A DNA stretch of 37,500 nucleotides from Alphaproteobacteria bacterium (GTDB lineage: Bacteria > Pseudomonadota > Alphaproteobacteria > Rhodospirillales > WMHbin7). Below, one piece after another: positions 8,639 through 18,080 of the stretch. Under the pieces are notes generated by a model that was not told where the DNA came from, did no database searches, and saw nothing but the letters and a program-made list of their open reading frames with translations. The translations under genes and the position numbers were made by a program. Within the stretch, counting starts at the first letter, position 1, and each line of letters starts with the position of its first letter. The stretch covers positions 1 to 37,500 of the forward strand of contig JADFZV010000031.1 in NCBI GenBank assembly GCA_015232335.1. Direction: 5' to 3'.

Positions 8639-9736
8639 ATGAGCACTGGTTTCGAATATGTATTCCCCGCCATTCGCGGCGTTCAAGCTAGGCGGGAATA
8701 CTACGTTTCCATGTGTCCTCTGCGGTTTGTGCCGAAGGTTTTTCTGTTCAACGAGGCGGAAATGGTGCCCGAACTTAGGGCGCAACGCCAATTGAACAAG
8801 GCGCGCCTTCCGGAAATGGCCCACTACATCAACGACAACCCCGACGACTACGTCTTCTCGGCCATCACAGCGTCCATAGACGCCGAGGTCAAATTCGAGC
8901 CTCTGGGGACGGCTGGGGACGCCAGCAGCGTTGGTATCCTGAAGGTGCCGATGAACGCCAAGTTTATCATCAATGACGGCCAGCACCGTCGGGCTGCCAT
9001 CGAGATGGCGATCCGGGAGAACCCAGCCATCGCCGATGAAAGTATCGCCGTGGTGTTCTTCCTCGACCTGGGGCTCGAGCGCTGCCAGCAGATGTTCGCC
9101 GACCTCAATCGGCACGCCCTCCGGCCGTCTAAGTCCTTGGGCGTGCTATACGACCATCGCGACGACAAGGCGAAGCTAGCCAAACTGGTTGTGGCCCGCT
9201 CGCCAGTCTTCCGTGAAGTTGTCGAGATGGAAAGGACGAATTTGTCGCCGAGGTCACGGCGGCTTTTCACCCTGAGCGCCATCTACATGGCCACGGCGGC
9301 GCTGTTGACCAATGTGGAACTCGAGGGGGCCGAGGTGCGCGCCAAGCTGGCTGCTGAATACTGGGAAGAGGTAGCCAAGCACATGAAAGAGTGGGAAATG
9401 GTTCGCCAAGGCATCATCTCCGCCGGGGAGGTTCGCGAGGACTTCATTCACTCCCACGCGGTCATTCTCCAAGCTCTGGGCCGTATGGGCAACAACCTTA
9501 TGCACCTTCATCCGGATGATTGGAAATCCCATCTTAAAGGCCTAGAGACTATTGATTGGCACCGAAAGAACTCATCCTTGTGGGAAGGTCGGGCGCTCAT
9601 TGGTGGCCGCGTGTCCAAGGCCGAGCAAAATGTAATTCTGACTACAAATGTAATAAAACAGCATCTGTCTCTCCCACTTTCGCCGGAAGAACAGCGGCTC
9701 GAGGACGGCTTTAGTAGAGGTGATTATGTTCGGTGA
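8639..9736 (+). CDS. dndB: DndB, DGQHR-motif regulator of phosphorothioation
   Basis: A 365-residue protein with the family motif DGQHR at 113-117 (FIINDGQHRRAAIEMA). DndB is dispensable for sulfur insertion; studied homologues repress dnd transcription and change modification frequency. AAAGG stands six bases before the ATG. The stop lies inside the start of dndC, so dndBCDE are translated as a tightly packed operon. A second, divergent DGQHR protein is encoded at 13831-15171, so two members of this family occur in one island. Confidence 0.93.
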   Translation: MSTGFEYVFPAIRGVQARREYYVSMCPLRFVPKVFLFNEAEMVPELRAQRQLNKARLPEMAHYINDNPDDYVFSAITASIDAEVKFEPLGTAGDASSVGILKVPMNAKFIINDGQHRRAAIEMAIRENPAIADESIAVVFFLDLGLERCQQMFADLNRHALRPSKSLGVLYDHRDDKAKLAKLVVARSPVFREVVEMERTNLSPRSRRLFTLSAIYMATAALLTNVELEGAEVRAKLAAEYWEEVAKHMKEWEMVRQGIISAGEVREDFIHSHAVILQALGRMGNNLMHLHPDDWKSHLKGLETIDWHRKNSSLWEGRALIGGRVSKAEQNVILTTNVIKQHLSLPLSPEEQRLEDGFSRGDYVR

Positions 9737-11264
9737 AACTAGGCCCACTTCTGCATTCTCCGAGGTCGGGCTCAAAAAGGCCGTCGCGGCATTGATGAAC
9801 GAAATTGCCGAGCTCTACGAGAGCGATGAGATTCCCTGGGTTGTGGGCTACAGCGGCGGCAAGGACTCGACTGCCACTTTGCAGCTGGTGTGGATGATCT
9901 TGGCGGCCATGCCAGAACATAAGCGCAAGAAGCAGGTCCATGTTATCAGCACCGATACCCTGGTGGAAAACCCGGTCGTCGCCGCGTGGGTGCTGCGCTC
10001 CCTCGAGACGATGCGGGTGGCGGCCGAAAAATCCGGCCTGCCAATTTCGGTCCACCGGTTGACCCCGGACCCGACGAATTCATTCTGGGCCAATCTCATT
10101 GGGCGCGGGTATCCGGCGCCGCGGCCGAAGTTCCGTTGGTGTACCGAGCGCATGAAGATCGCGCCGTCGAACAAGTTCATCAGCACCATGGTGCGAGAGA
10201 ACGGCGAGGCTATTATCGTCCTCGGCACCCGCAAAGCGGAAAGCCAGGCTCGCGCCCGGGTGATGGCCCGGGCGGAATCCAGGCGAGTCCGCAGCCGCCT
10301 GAGCCCGAACGATTCCCTGCCCAGTTCCTACATCTACAGCCCCATTGAGGTTTGGACGAACGATGACGTCTGGATGTTCCTGAACCAGGTGCCTAACCCC
10401 TGGGGCGGTAGCAACAAAGAGCTGATGAACCTGTACCAAGGCGCTTCGCCTGACGGCGAGTGCCCCCTGGTCATCGACAGCTCGACACCCAGCTGCGGCG
10501 ACAGTCGCTTTGGTTGCTGGGTCTGCACCCTGGTCGAGAAAGACCGGTCCATGCAGGCCATGATCGTCAACGACTCCGATAAGGAATGGATGCGACCGCT
10601 ACTGCGTCTGCGTGATCTGCTGGACGAGCCCGACCGCGAGAAGCGCGACTTCCGCCGTATGAACGGCCGCCTGCAGCTGTACGTTGACCACAAGGGCAAA
10701 GAGCAGCTGGTACACGGACCTTACACGCAAACAATACGCGAGGATTGGCTGCGCGAGTTACTTCGCGCCCAGACCGAAGCCCGCGAGGCCGCCCCGGTGG
10801 GCATGCAGGAGATTGAGCTTATCACCATCGAGGAGCTCGAGGAGATCCGGCGCATCTGGGTGGTTGAAAAACACGAAATCGAGGACAGCCTGCCGCGCAT
10901 CTACTTCGAGGAAACGGGGCAGACCTACCCCGGTGGCCGCGTCGATGATGCCATGATGCTAACGGAAGCTGACGTAGGCGTGCTGAAGGATGTGTGCGGC
11001 GACGATCTGTTGCACTTCCAGCTCGTTCGCGAGCTGCTTTCCATTGAGCGCAAACATCGGGTGATGGTGAAGCGGTCAGGTATCTTCCGTGAAATTGAGG
11101 AGTCCATCCGTCGCGGCTTCTTCGAGAACGAGGAGGACGCCTTCGCCCACGCGGTATCACGTCGGCGTGCCAAGGACGGCGAATTGCCGTATGACGCCAC
11201 CTTCAGCGAATTCCCCGACATGACCGACGCGCAGGAAACTGACGAATGCTCCTCGACCAACTGA
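9726..11264 (+). CDS. dndC: DndC, phosphorothioation sulfurtransferase (PAPS reductase-like)
   Basis: A 512-residue ATP-pyrophosphatase and iron-sulfur protein that activates the DNA backbone for sulfur insertion with DndD and DndE. The PP-loop SGGKDS is at 43-48 in GYSGGKDSTATLQL. Cysteines at 139 (FRWCTERMK), 257, 264 and 267 (SCGDSRFGCWVC) give the four ligands expected for the 4Fe-4S cluster. The ATG at 9726 is preferred to a GTG at 9720 because GAGG (9717-9720) precedes it by five bases. It overlaps dndB by 11 bases and dndD by 19 bases, which supports coupled translation. Confidence 0.95.
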   Translation: MFGETRPTSAFSEVGLKKAVAALMNEIAELYESDEIPWVVGYSGGKDSTATLQLVWMILAAMPEHKRKKQVHVISTDTLVENPVVAAWVLRSLETMRVAAEKSGLPISVHRLTPDPTNSFWANLIGRGYPAPRPKFRWCTERMKIAPSNKFISTMVRENGEAIIVLGTRKAESQARARVMARAESRRVRSRLSPNDSLPSSYIYSPIEVWTNDDVWMFLNQVPNPWGGSNKELMNLYQGASPDGECPLVIDSSTPSCGDSRFGCWVCTLVEKDRSMQAMIVNDSDKEWMRPLLRLRDLLDEPDREKRDFRRMNGRLQLYVDHKGKEQLVHGPYTQTIREDWLRELLRAQTEAREAAPVGMQEIELITIEELEEIRRIWVVEKHEIEDSLPRIYFEETGQTYPGGRVDDAMMLTEADVGVLKDVCGDDLLHFQLVRELLSIERKHRVMVKRSGIFREIEESIRRGFFENEEDAFAHAVSRRRAKDGELPYDATFSEFPDMTDAQETDECSSTN

Positions 11265-13237
11265 CCCTCCACAACGTTGGCACCTATCTTGGGCGACAGT
11301 CGGCAGTGCTGACTCCGACTTGCCCTAACCAGCCGGTGGTGCTGTTCGGCGGCCTGAACGGTGCTGGCAAGACGACTATCCTGGATGCCCTGCAACTGTG
11401 CTTATATGGGCCGCACGCGAACTGTTCGGGTCGCAAGAACCTTTCCTATGAGGACTACCTGCTGCAAACCATCAGCCGGGGAGCCGATGTCCCCGAGGCG
11501 GCGGTGGAGCTGTCGTTCAGACACATGCGCGACGGACGTGAGAGCCGTTACCAGATCCACCGCTCCTGGGCGAAGACCGGCAAGGGGTGCACGGAGCGCC
11601 TTGAGGTCATTGTCAACGGTCGTCTGGATCCCCTGCTGACCGAGAACTGGGGCGAACAGGTTGAAGAGTTTCTACCATCGCGCATTGCCCCGCTATTCCT
11701 TTACGATGGCGAGAAAATCGAGGGTTACGCAGACCCACAGTCCTCTGCGCGCATGATCGCCACTGCGGTCTACAATCTGCTGGGCTTGAACCTAGTGGAG
11801 AAGCTGTCGGCCGATCTAGTGCTGCTCGAGCGTCGGAAGCGGACCGAGACCAAGGATGCGGTAGACCGCGAACGGATTACGGCCCTGGAAAACGAGTTCT
11901 ACGAGGTCGAGCAGGAACGCCGCGCTTCCCACCAGCGTCAGGCCAGCCTGCGCACCAAACTCGGTCAGGCCCGCAAGCGGCTGCACGAGTGTGAAGAGAA
12001 ATACCGCCAGGAAGGCGGCGCCCTGTATGAGCGCCGAACAGAACTGGAGGCATCTCAGGCCAGGGCCCGCACAGATCACACCGAGGTGAGTAAGAAACTG
12101 CTCGAGTTTGTCGCTGGCCCCGCGCCCCTGTTACTGATCAAGGATCTGCTTGCCGATGTGGCCGCTGCGGACGCGCATGAAGCCAAGACGCTGCTGATAC
12201 GGGACACCGCCACCATCCTGAAGGAACGCGACCAGGATATCCTCAAGAATCTCAGCTCATGGGGTGTCGGAGACAAATCCCTCGCCAAGCTGAAGAAGTA
12301 CTTGCAGCAGGACATTGAGGGGCGTGCGGGTTCCTACGTAGAACCAGTGTTTGCTCTGAGCCCAGAAGCCAGGGCCATACTGGCCGAACTGCGGGCCGAG
12401 GTGTTGCTGCGGACCGAAAGGGAACTTTTTGGCCTGCTGGAGCAGGAAACTTTGGCGCAATCCCATCTGGAAGATGCTGCTGCGGCAGTTGTCGCCATCC
12501 CAACGGCCGACGCTCTGGCGGCTGTCGTTGCCCAGCGGAAACACTTGCTGGCCGAAGTCGCTTCGCTTGAAGTCGACCTACGAAAGGCCGAGACTGAGGA
12601 AGAGGTGCTGACGCGCGATATCGACCGCCGGTCACGCGAACTGGAACGCTTGCGCAGGGAGGCAACCGAAGAGCAGGTAGCCGTTGGCGAAACCTTGCGC
12701 GTCATCAGCTACTCAGAGAAAGTTCGCAATACGCTGGTCACGTTTCGCGGGGAAATTGTCCGGCGACATGTGGAGCGGATCGAAACTTTGGTGCTGGATA
12801 GCTTGAAGCAGCTCCTGCGCAAGGACAGTCTGGTCAAGACGGTGCGGATCGATCCCGGCACTTTCGCGTTGGACCTCAACGACAAGAACGGCAATGTGAT
12901 GCCTCCAGAGAGGCTATCGGCGGGCGAACGACAACTGCTTTCGGTCGCTATCCTATGGGGGCTGGCGCGGACTTCACGGCGCCCGCTGCCGACAATCATC
13001 GACACGCCGCTGGGCCGCCTGGATTCGACCCACCGCAAGCTGCTTCTTACCCGGTATTTCCCCCATGCGAGCCACCAGGTCATCCTGCTATCAACAGATG
13101 AGGAAATCTTTGGCAGCTATTACGACAGTCTGAAGCCGTGGATTGGACGGAGCTACGAACTCGAGTTCGACGACACGTTGTCAGCGACAACCATTCGCGA
13201 GGGCTATTTCGGCGGGGAGGCGCGTCATGGCCATTGA
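11246..13237 (+). CDS. dndD: DndD, SMC-like ATPase of phosphorothioation
   Basis: A 663-residue ATPase thought to open or nick DNA for sulfur insertion. Walker A GGLNGAGKTT is at 35-44, the ABC signature LSAGERQ near 557-563 and Walker B PTIIDTPLGRLD near 582-593. They are separated by long coiled-coil arms (roughly 190-530). FLYDGEKIEGYA is a family segment that recurs, as FFFDGE, in the ATPase at 18541-20565; this points to common descent of the modification and interference ATPases. It overlaps dndC at its start and dndE at its end. Confidence 0.94.
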   Translation: MLLDQLTLHNVGTYLGRQSAVLTPTCPNQPVVLFGGLNGAGKTTILDALQLCLYGPHANCSGRKNLSYEDYLLQTISRGADVPEAAVELSFRHMRDGRESRYQIHRSWAKTGKGCTERLEVIVNGRLDPLLTENWGEQVEEFLPSRIAPLFLYDGEKIEGYADPQSSARMIATAVYNLLGLNLVEKLSADLVLLERRKRTETKDAVDRERITALENEFYEVEQERRASHQRQASLRTKLGQARKRLHECEEKYRQEGGALYERRTELEASQARARTDHTEVSKKLLEFVAGPAPLLLIKDLLADVAAADAHEAKTLLIRDTATILKERDQDILKNLSSWGVGDKSLAKLKKYLQQDIEGRAGSYVEPVFALSPEARAILAELRAEVLLRTERELFGLLEQETLAQSHLEDAAAAVVAIPTADALAAVVAQRKHLLAEVASLEVDLRKAETEEEVLTRDIDRRSRELERLRREATEEQVAVGETLRVISYSEKVRNTLVTFRGEIVRRHVERIETLVLDSLKQLLRKDSLVKTVRIDPGTFALDLNDKNGNVMPPERLSAGERQLLSVAILWGLARTSRRPLPTIIDTPLGRLDSTHRKLLLTRYFPHASHQVILLSTDEEIFGSYYDSLKPWIGRSYELEFDDTLSATTIREGYFGGEARHGH

Positions 13238-13625
13238 GCACGTCAAGCTGTCGCATCAGGCCCGCGAGCAACTGATCCGCCTGAAGCGCCACACCGGCAT
13301 CGAGCACTGGAACGTCCTGTGTCGTTGGGCTCTCTGCGTCTCTCTAGCTGAGGCTACCGTGCCACCGCTGGTGAAGATTGCCGCCGACAGCAATGTCGAG
13401 ATGTCCTGGCGCGTGTTCGGCGGCCGGTATGCCGAATTGTTCACGGCGTTGGTTCGCCAGCGCTGCCTCAAGGACGGGCTAGATGTCGATGAGGAGACTG
13501 TGGCGACCCAGTTCCGACTGCATCTACATCGGGGTATCGGCTACCTTGCTACCGATCGCAACATCAGGAGCATCGGCTCTTTCGCGGCCGTTGCTGGAGG
13601 TCAGCAGGCGACAGGACCGGCATAA
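13227..13625 (+). CDS. dndE: DndE, phosphorothioation DNA-binding protein
   Basis: A 132-residue protein of the DndE family. Homologues form small oligomers that bind nicked DNA and complete the DndCDE core. The recognisable parts are LSHQAREQLIRLKRHTGIEH and WALCVSLAE, followed by VFGGRYAELFTALV and LHLHRGIGYL. The ATG at 13227 overlaps the end of dndD by 11 bases. The 205 bp to the convergent DGQHR gene contain only a short GC hairpin (GCCCG-CTT-CGGGC, 13760-13772) without a T-tract, so termination between the two facing operons is unclear. Confidence 0.93.
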   Translation: MAIEHVKLSHQAREQLIRLKRHTGIEHWNVLCRWALCVSLAEATVPPLVKIAADSNVEMSWRVFGGRYAELFTALVRQRCLKDGLDVDEETVATQFRLHLHRGIGYLATDRNIRSIGSFAAVAGGQQATGPA

Positions 13626-13830
13626 ATCCTGCCGCTTGCAAGGCTTTCAAATATCGGTCGCGACAAAGTTGGGTGCAGGCCGGTAAACCTTGGCGAACTA
13701 GTTGGGGTCACTTTCAGGCATTGAGCCATCACCTTGCCCCCGCCCTGCTTGCCATCACCGCCCGCTTCGGGCATCAAAACCAGACGGGCCCCACCCATAG
13801 CTAACTGGAGGAAACTTCGGTCTCAGAACA

Positions 13831-15171
13831 TTATATAAGCGTCGCTTCTGGCGTGATGAATTGCTTGTCGTCGGGTGGCAATTCCGATGCTGAAATTAGG
13901 CCGAGGTTGGCCCGCATGATACGCCGGATTGCTGTGCGATTGGAGCCCGACGCGTTCTGGAAGCGCACATTGGCAAAATCGACTTTGTGGGCAGGCGCCA
14001 GCCTGGCACGGAATGCTTCCTCGCTCAGGTCACCTACCTCCAGCATGGGCCCGGCAATTTCACGGTAAATGTCGAAGAGTGCCTGAACCCCAACTGTCTT
14101 GCGTATGAAGGACTTCGTATCCGCATCGCGCCAAAACAGATCGTCAGCGACGTTCACGAAATTGCGCGTCGCCGCGTAAATAAGCGCGTCATCACCATTG
14201 ATGAAGACCTGGCGAAAGGGCGGCCCGTTGGCTCGACCAAGCGTAAGTGAGGATCGTTTTGTGAAGAAGGATTTCTTGAGCTGATTGGCGTCCGCCTTGG
14301 GATTGGAGCTGATCAGTCGCAGGATTCCACCAACAATCGTCGCGAAAGAAATTTTCATCTCCGTCTTGGGAATTAGCTTTGGAGAAGAAAAGTCATTGGT
14401 CGGCGCAACCGCGATCCGGCCCGCCATGCGTGATTTCTGATCAGTCGCTAGCCGGCGCGCTAGAAATACGGCCAGTTTCTCCGGCGACCACTCGCTCTCC
14501 CGCTCATCCGAAACATTGTAGCCGAAGAGTTCATACGTGAGACTCTTATCAACCGGTTTCTGATTGGAGTTGATGGTTGCGAAGACAGTGGCCTGCATCG
14601 GCAGCGGCAGATCCATGAAGACTGCGCACAGCAGTTGAGTGTCGAGCCGAGAGGGATTGGCCTCAGCGAACGCGAAAAGGCGGTGCTGGCCGTCGATTAC
14701 GCGGGCAAGCTGTTCGCAGGTTGGGATAACCAGCTCGTAAGTTTCGTCGATTGCTTCACCGGCTGCATTGAGCACAGGCTGCGCATCGATAGACCAGCGG
14801 CGGCTGAACTCCGCCTGCGCTTCGACCTCGCTCGGTTCATCTTCCAAGTCCGAATCAATATCGCCCTCAACACGTCCTTCGTCCTGCTTGAAATTTGCGG
14901 CCAGAATGATTGAGTTCGGAAAGGTGGCATCGATTTGGTCAATATAGTCGGCGATGACCGAAAGTCGCTTGGGATCCTGCAATCGCTGGGTCCCGGAAAT
15001 CCTATAACTGCCGGTATTCGGGTCGAGCTCGGCGGACACTGCCTTGGTATAGGACAAATTGAGCAGCATGCGGGCAGTCATGACAACGGCGAAAAAACTG
15101 CCGATCGGCTGATCGACGCGCAACGCCTTCAAGCGCAATGGAAATGTGTCTGGATGGAGGTTCGACGTCAT
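13831..15171 (-). CDS. Second DGQHR-domain protein, DndB-like
   Basis: A 446-residue protein with the motif VIDGQHRLFAF (DGQHR at 160-164), preceded by a long N-terminal domain and followed by a segment VFATINSNQKPVDKSLTYEL typical of DndB-like proteins. It is about 80 residues longer than DndB in this window and clearly divergent from it, so it is not a recent duplicate. Its ATG shares one base with the stop of the membrane protein upstream (TAATG), so the two are translated together. DGQHR proteins occur in phosphorothioation loci and other defence islands. Whether this one binds DNA, represses a promoter or acts as an effector is not visible. Confidence 0.85.
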   Translation of the reverse strand: MTSNLHPDTFPLRLKALRVDQPIGSFFAVVMTARMLLNLSYTKAVSAELDPNTGSYRISGTQRLQDPKRLSVIADYIDQIDATFPNSIILAANFKQDEGRVEGDIDSDLEDEPSEVEAQAEFSRRWSIDAQPVLNAAGEAIDETYELVIPTCEQLARVIDGQHRLFAFAEANPSRLDTQLLCAVFMDLPLPMQATVFATINSNQKPVDKSLTYELFGYNVSDERESEWSPEKLAVFLARRLATDQKSRMAGRIAVAPTNDFSSPKLIPKTEMKISFATIVGGILRLISSNPKADANQLKKSFFTKRSSLTLGRANGPPFRQVFINGDDALIYAATRNFVNVADDLFWRDADTKSFIRKTVGVQALFDIYREIAGPMLEVGDLSEEAFRARLAPAHKVDFANVRFQNASGSNRTAIRRIMRANLGLISASELPPDDKQFITPEATLI

Positions 15172-15707
15172 TAGATCTTCACCCCACTATTGCCACCTGA
15201 AAGATCGCGGGTCGTGTCACCGCCAGATGCAGCGTATGGTTTCACTCGATCCTGAAATAGTTCATCCTCTCCATTGGCTAGCCACCAAGAAAGAATGGCC
15301 AACAGCAATCCTGGTGCGCCGAGTAGGTGAACAAAAATATGACTGAAATTGACGGTGGCCAATGAATAGGTGATCGTGAGGATCAGAAATATAAGAACGA
15401 TGCCAGTGAGGATCGCCATTTTATTCAACGTGAGGGCGATTTGCATGCAGCATGGCGCGCCAACGGCTAGAATGGCGGTTGCATAGGCAAGCTTGAGGGG
15501 GTCAAGGTCGATATCCGGCTTTGTGGGCGTGGCTGTGAACTTCCAGGCATGCCAAGCCTCGATCCAAACTGCTAGATAGCCAAGAATAACGATGCCCAAA
15601 ATAAGAACGACATAAAAAGAATATTGCTGGCATGGCTGCTTAAGTCGACGTCCGATCATCGCCCAGGGGTTGTCAACTGCGCCTGTTTCAGTCTCGCACA
15701 AACTCAT
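15171..15707 (-). CDS. Four-helix membrane protein coupled to the DGQHR gene
   Basis: A 178-residue protein with four predicted membrane helices around FYVVLILGIVILGYLAVWI, AYATAILAVGAPCCMQIAL, AILTGIVLIFLILTITYSLA and VHLLGAPGLLLAILSWWLA. GGGAGGT stands just before the ATG at 15707; an upstream ORF extension to 15797 has no ribosome site and is not used. No family is recognised. It sits behind the Pbe-like operon and directly ahead of the DGQHR gene with a one-base overlap. Small membrane proteins next to nucleic-acid sensors are often toxic effectors in defence systems, but that role is inferred only from context. Confidence 0.75.
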   Translation of the reverse strand: MSLCETETGAVDNPWAMIGRRLKQPCQQYSFYVVLILGIVILGYLAVWIEAWHAWKFTATPTKPDIDLDPLKLAYATAILAVGAPCCMQIALTLNKMAILTGIVLIFLILTITYSLATVNFSHIFVHLLGAPGLLLAILSWWLANGEDELFQDRVKPYAASGGDTTRDLSGGNSGVKI

Positions 15708-15799
15708 CTTACCTCCCGTGCGGCAAGCAATTGCTGCAGGACCAGTGATTGTGCTCATGTTCCGATGCTTGTCAATAGGGTCTGTCCTAGGAACCAAGG

Positions 15800-15874
15800 T
15801 CAGACGTCGCGAGTCAGCATCTCGATCAAGAACTTTGTCGGCAGAACATCGACATCGTCAACGTAATTGGTCAT
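15800..15874 (-). pseudogene. 24-codon ORF, likely truncated N-terminus of a GHKL-ATPase gene
   Basis: A strong ribosome site (AGGAG, five bases before the ATG) starts a 24-codon ORF only 31 bases after the helicase stop. Its end, LPTKFLIEMLTRDV, resembles from memory the conserved opening (PTK-x-FF-x-x-ML-x-RDI) of HATPase_c_3 proteins, where an aspartate-asparagine ATP-binding helix should follow. Instead a stop codon comes next, and no frame continues the family sequence. The simplest reading is a gene beheaded by replacement of its body with the membrane-protein/DGQHR pair. A leader peptide is the alternative. The resemblance needs a search to confirm. Confidence 0.5.
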
Positions 15875-15905
15875 ATCGGCTCCTGCGGTTCGGTGTGGTA
15901 GAATT

Positions 15906-18080
15906 TTAGTCGAGATGCTGCAAGGATCCGGCGATGAGCTCATGCAGAAGATCGTATTCGGCCAGCAGAGGTTTCACCTTCTCAAACACCTGGCTGAAAT
16001 TCTGAGCTAGGCCAGCGAACTCGGCGACGCGCTTCAGTTCTGCGCTCACCAAGCTGCGCTCCAGCGAGTAGCTATCATCGCCCATCTTCGGCACGCGGAC
16101 CAGGAAATCGTGGATGACGGCGAAGTCCTTGCCAGGCGACCTGCGCAGGATACGACCTCGGCGCTGGATGAACTGCCGTGGGTTGCGCGAGCTGGCAATG
16201 ATGTACGCCGTGCGGCAGGACGGAACATCGACGCCCTCGTCCAAGCATCGGATGGCCACCAGACCGTCGATGATGCCGTGGCGGAAGTTGTCCAAGATGG
16301 CTTGACGCTCCTTGCGACTCTCGTGGGCGGTGAAGTGGCTGGTGCGCCAACCATATTCTCGCACCAGCAGGGAGACGGCGTCAATTTGCCGCATAGACTC
16401 GTTATCGTCCTCGTCTTCCACCGAACCGTCGCCGCAATAGAACAGGGTCATAGGCTCGACGCCACGGTCGGCCAGCAAGTCGCGCAGCAGGCCTATCTTG
16501 TTGTAGGCCGAGCCTAGGATGCGGGCGCGCAGCATCAGGGCCGCCGTCAGCGCCTGGTTTTCCTCGGCGTCGGCGCCAGAGAGCATCAGGTTGCGGATCT
16601 TGTTCGATATCTCGATGTAGCTCAGAGTCTCTTTGTCCGTCAGCTCGACGACATGGACATGGTAGTCGTAGGGCGTGAGGACGCTGTCCTCGAGCGCTTC
16701 CCTGAGGCCGTAGGTGCTGACCACCGAGCCGTAGCTGTCCCTGACCCGCTCGTTCCGGCTCTCCGACATGTAGTCGAAGGGTGTCGCCGACAGGCCGAGA
16801 CGGTACCGGGCCTCCTTAGGAATGCTGCTAGCTACCCGCTCGCTGCCGTGATGATGGCACTCGTCACCTACCCACATAAGATCGCCGACGGGCAGGCGCT
16901 TTAGGATGTCCTGGAACTTGTCCGAGGTCAGCGTGGCATTGACGACCACGAAGGACAGCGCCTGGATGCCGCCGCTTTGGAACGACATCGACAGCTCACC
17001 GGCCTTCTCAAACCAGTTCTGCCATCCCCCGAAGCAGGGGATGGCTCGCCATCCGAACAACGACATTTCCTCGATCCACTGCTCGGCCAAACTCTGGTAA
17101 GGAACAGCAACGACCAGGGCTAGGCGCCCCTTGGCCGTCAGCATCTTGGTGGCGGCGTAGATGGCGGTGACTGTCTTACCGGCGCCCGTGGCCAGGGCGA
17201 GGATGCCGAAGTAGTCGGCAGCTTGCCACTTCTGTAGCGCTTTGCGCTGGTGGCGCCTTATGTCGAATTCGATCCCCTTGTAGACTTTAGGCAGGCATGG
17301 CAGCGAGGACGAGGGCTTGCATTCTTCCTTGGAGGCATATTTACGACGCATCTCGTCCCAGATGGCTAGTTCCAGATCTGGCGTCACCATTCCGGCCCGC
17401 GTAGTAGCGAACTTGATGAGATCTTCCTTGGCAGCGGTGGGGAAGTCGATGACGATGGCGCGGTTCTCGTTGTTGTCCCACAGCGACAGGAAGCCACCGG
17501 CGAATTCATCGTGATAATCACGGACGGCTTCGCTCCAGGACGGGTACACCGATACGGACTCGAAGTTGAAGTCAGGCGACAGCGCGCTCTGCGACTCGTT
17601 AGCTGACCCGGCGAAGACCACCGAGTTGCCACCCTCGTCATAAAATATACCGATTTTCTCGTGGTACATGCCCTTGCGCGTCAGCGCGACCTTGATGTCG
17701 AGCCTGCCGAAGGCAATGAGGTTCGATAGCGCATGCAGGCGACACTCGAACAGGCTGTCTGAGATGTCCTTGATCAGCGTCTGGACCTCATGATGGATGC
17801 GCTCCTCCGCGTCGGCCTTGGCACGCTCGGTATAACCGCGCATGACGGCTTTGGCCTCATCCTCAGTCAGAGCTCCGCCGACGATGAGGCGCATGGTACC
17901 CTGGCGTTCCACTAGGGCACTGAGGCCCTGGGCCGCCAGAGAGAGCATGGAGGCCGAGAAGAAGCCAACAGCACGGTCATACTTCACCGATGCCTTGAGG
18001 CAGGGAATGTAGAAGTCCTTGACCAGGTCGTCCCGGCCCGTGCGGTAGACGGGCTTCAGCGAGAGGGCTGACAGGCTCAA
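15906..18080 (-). CDS. Phosphorothioation-system restriction helicase (PLD + SF2 helicase, PbeD-like)
   Basis: A 724-residue protein of the type annotated as DNA phosphorothioation system restriction enzyme. An N-terminal phospholipase D-like domain carries YHEKIGIFYD (His140, Lys142) and GSANES (158-163). The SF2 helicase follows, with motif I ATGAGKT (297-303), motif II DECH (406-409), motif III LSATPF and motif VI QRRGRILRR (639-647). The PLD part could cut DNA while the helicase translocates. The start is a TTG at 18080 preceded by AGGAGG ten bases upstream; it overlaps the previous stop by four bases (TTGA). No better start exists in frame. Confidence 0.85.
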   Translation of the reverse strand: MSLSALSLKPVYRTGRDDLVKDFYIPCLKASVKYDRAVGFFSASMLSLAAQGLSALVERQGTMRLIVGGALTEDEAKAVMRGYTERAKADAEERIHHEVQTLIKDISDSLFECRLHALSNLIAFGRLDIKVALTRKGMYHEKIGIFYDEGGNSVVFAGSANESQSALSPDFNFESVSVYPSWSEAVRDYHDEFAGGFLSLWDNNENRAIVIDFPTAAKEDLIKFATTRAGMVTPDLELAIWDEMRRKYASKEECKPSSSLPCLPKVYKGIEFDIRRHQRKALQKWQAADYFGILALATGAGKTVTAIYAATKMLTAKGRLALVVAVPYQSLAEQWIEEMSLFGWRAIPCFGGWQNWFEKAGELSMSFQSGGIQALSFVVVNATLTSDKFQDILKRLPVGDLMWVGDECHHHGSERVASSIPKEARYRLGLSATPFDYMSESRNERVRDSYGSVVSTYGLREALEDSVLTPYDYHVHVVELTDKETLSYIEISNKIRNLMLSGADAEENQALTAALMLRARILGSAYNKIGLLRDLLADRGVEPMTLFYCGDGSVEDEDDNESMRQIDAVSLLVREYGWRTSHFTAHESRKERQAILDNFRHGIIDGLVAIRCLDEGVDVPSCRTAYIIASSRNPRQFIQRRGRILRRSPGKDFAVIHDFLVRVPKMGDDSYSLERSLVSAELKRVAEFAGLAQNFSQVFEKVKPLLAEYDLLHELIAGSLQHLD

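Noticed and set aside
13760..13772. GC hairpin as a terminator between the convergent operons
   Set aside because: The 5-bp stem is short and no T-tract follows on either strand.
13601..13830. Short ORFs in the gap between dndE and the DGQHR gene, possibly a transposase remnant
   Set aside because: Neither strand gives a recognisable domain, and no terminal inverted repeats or target duplications are seen.
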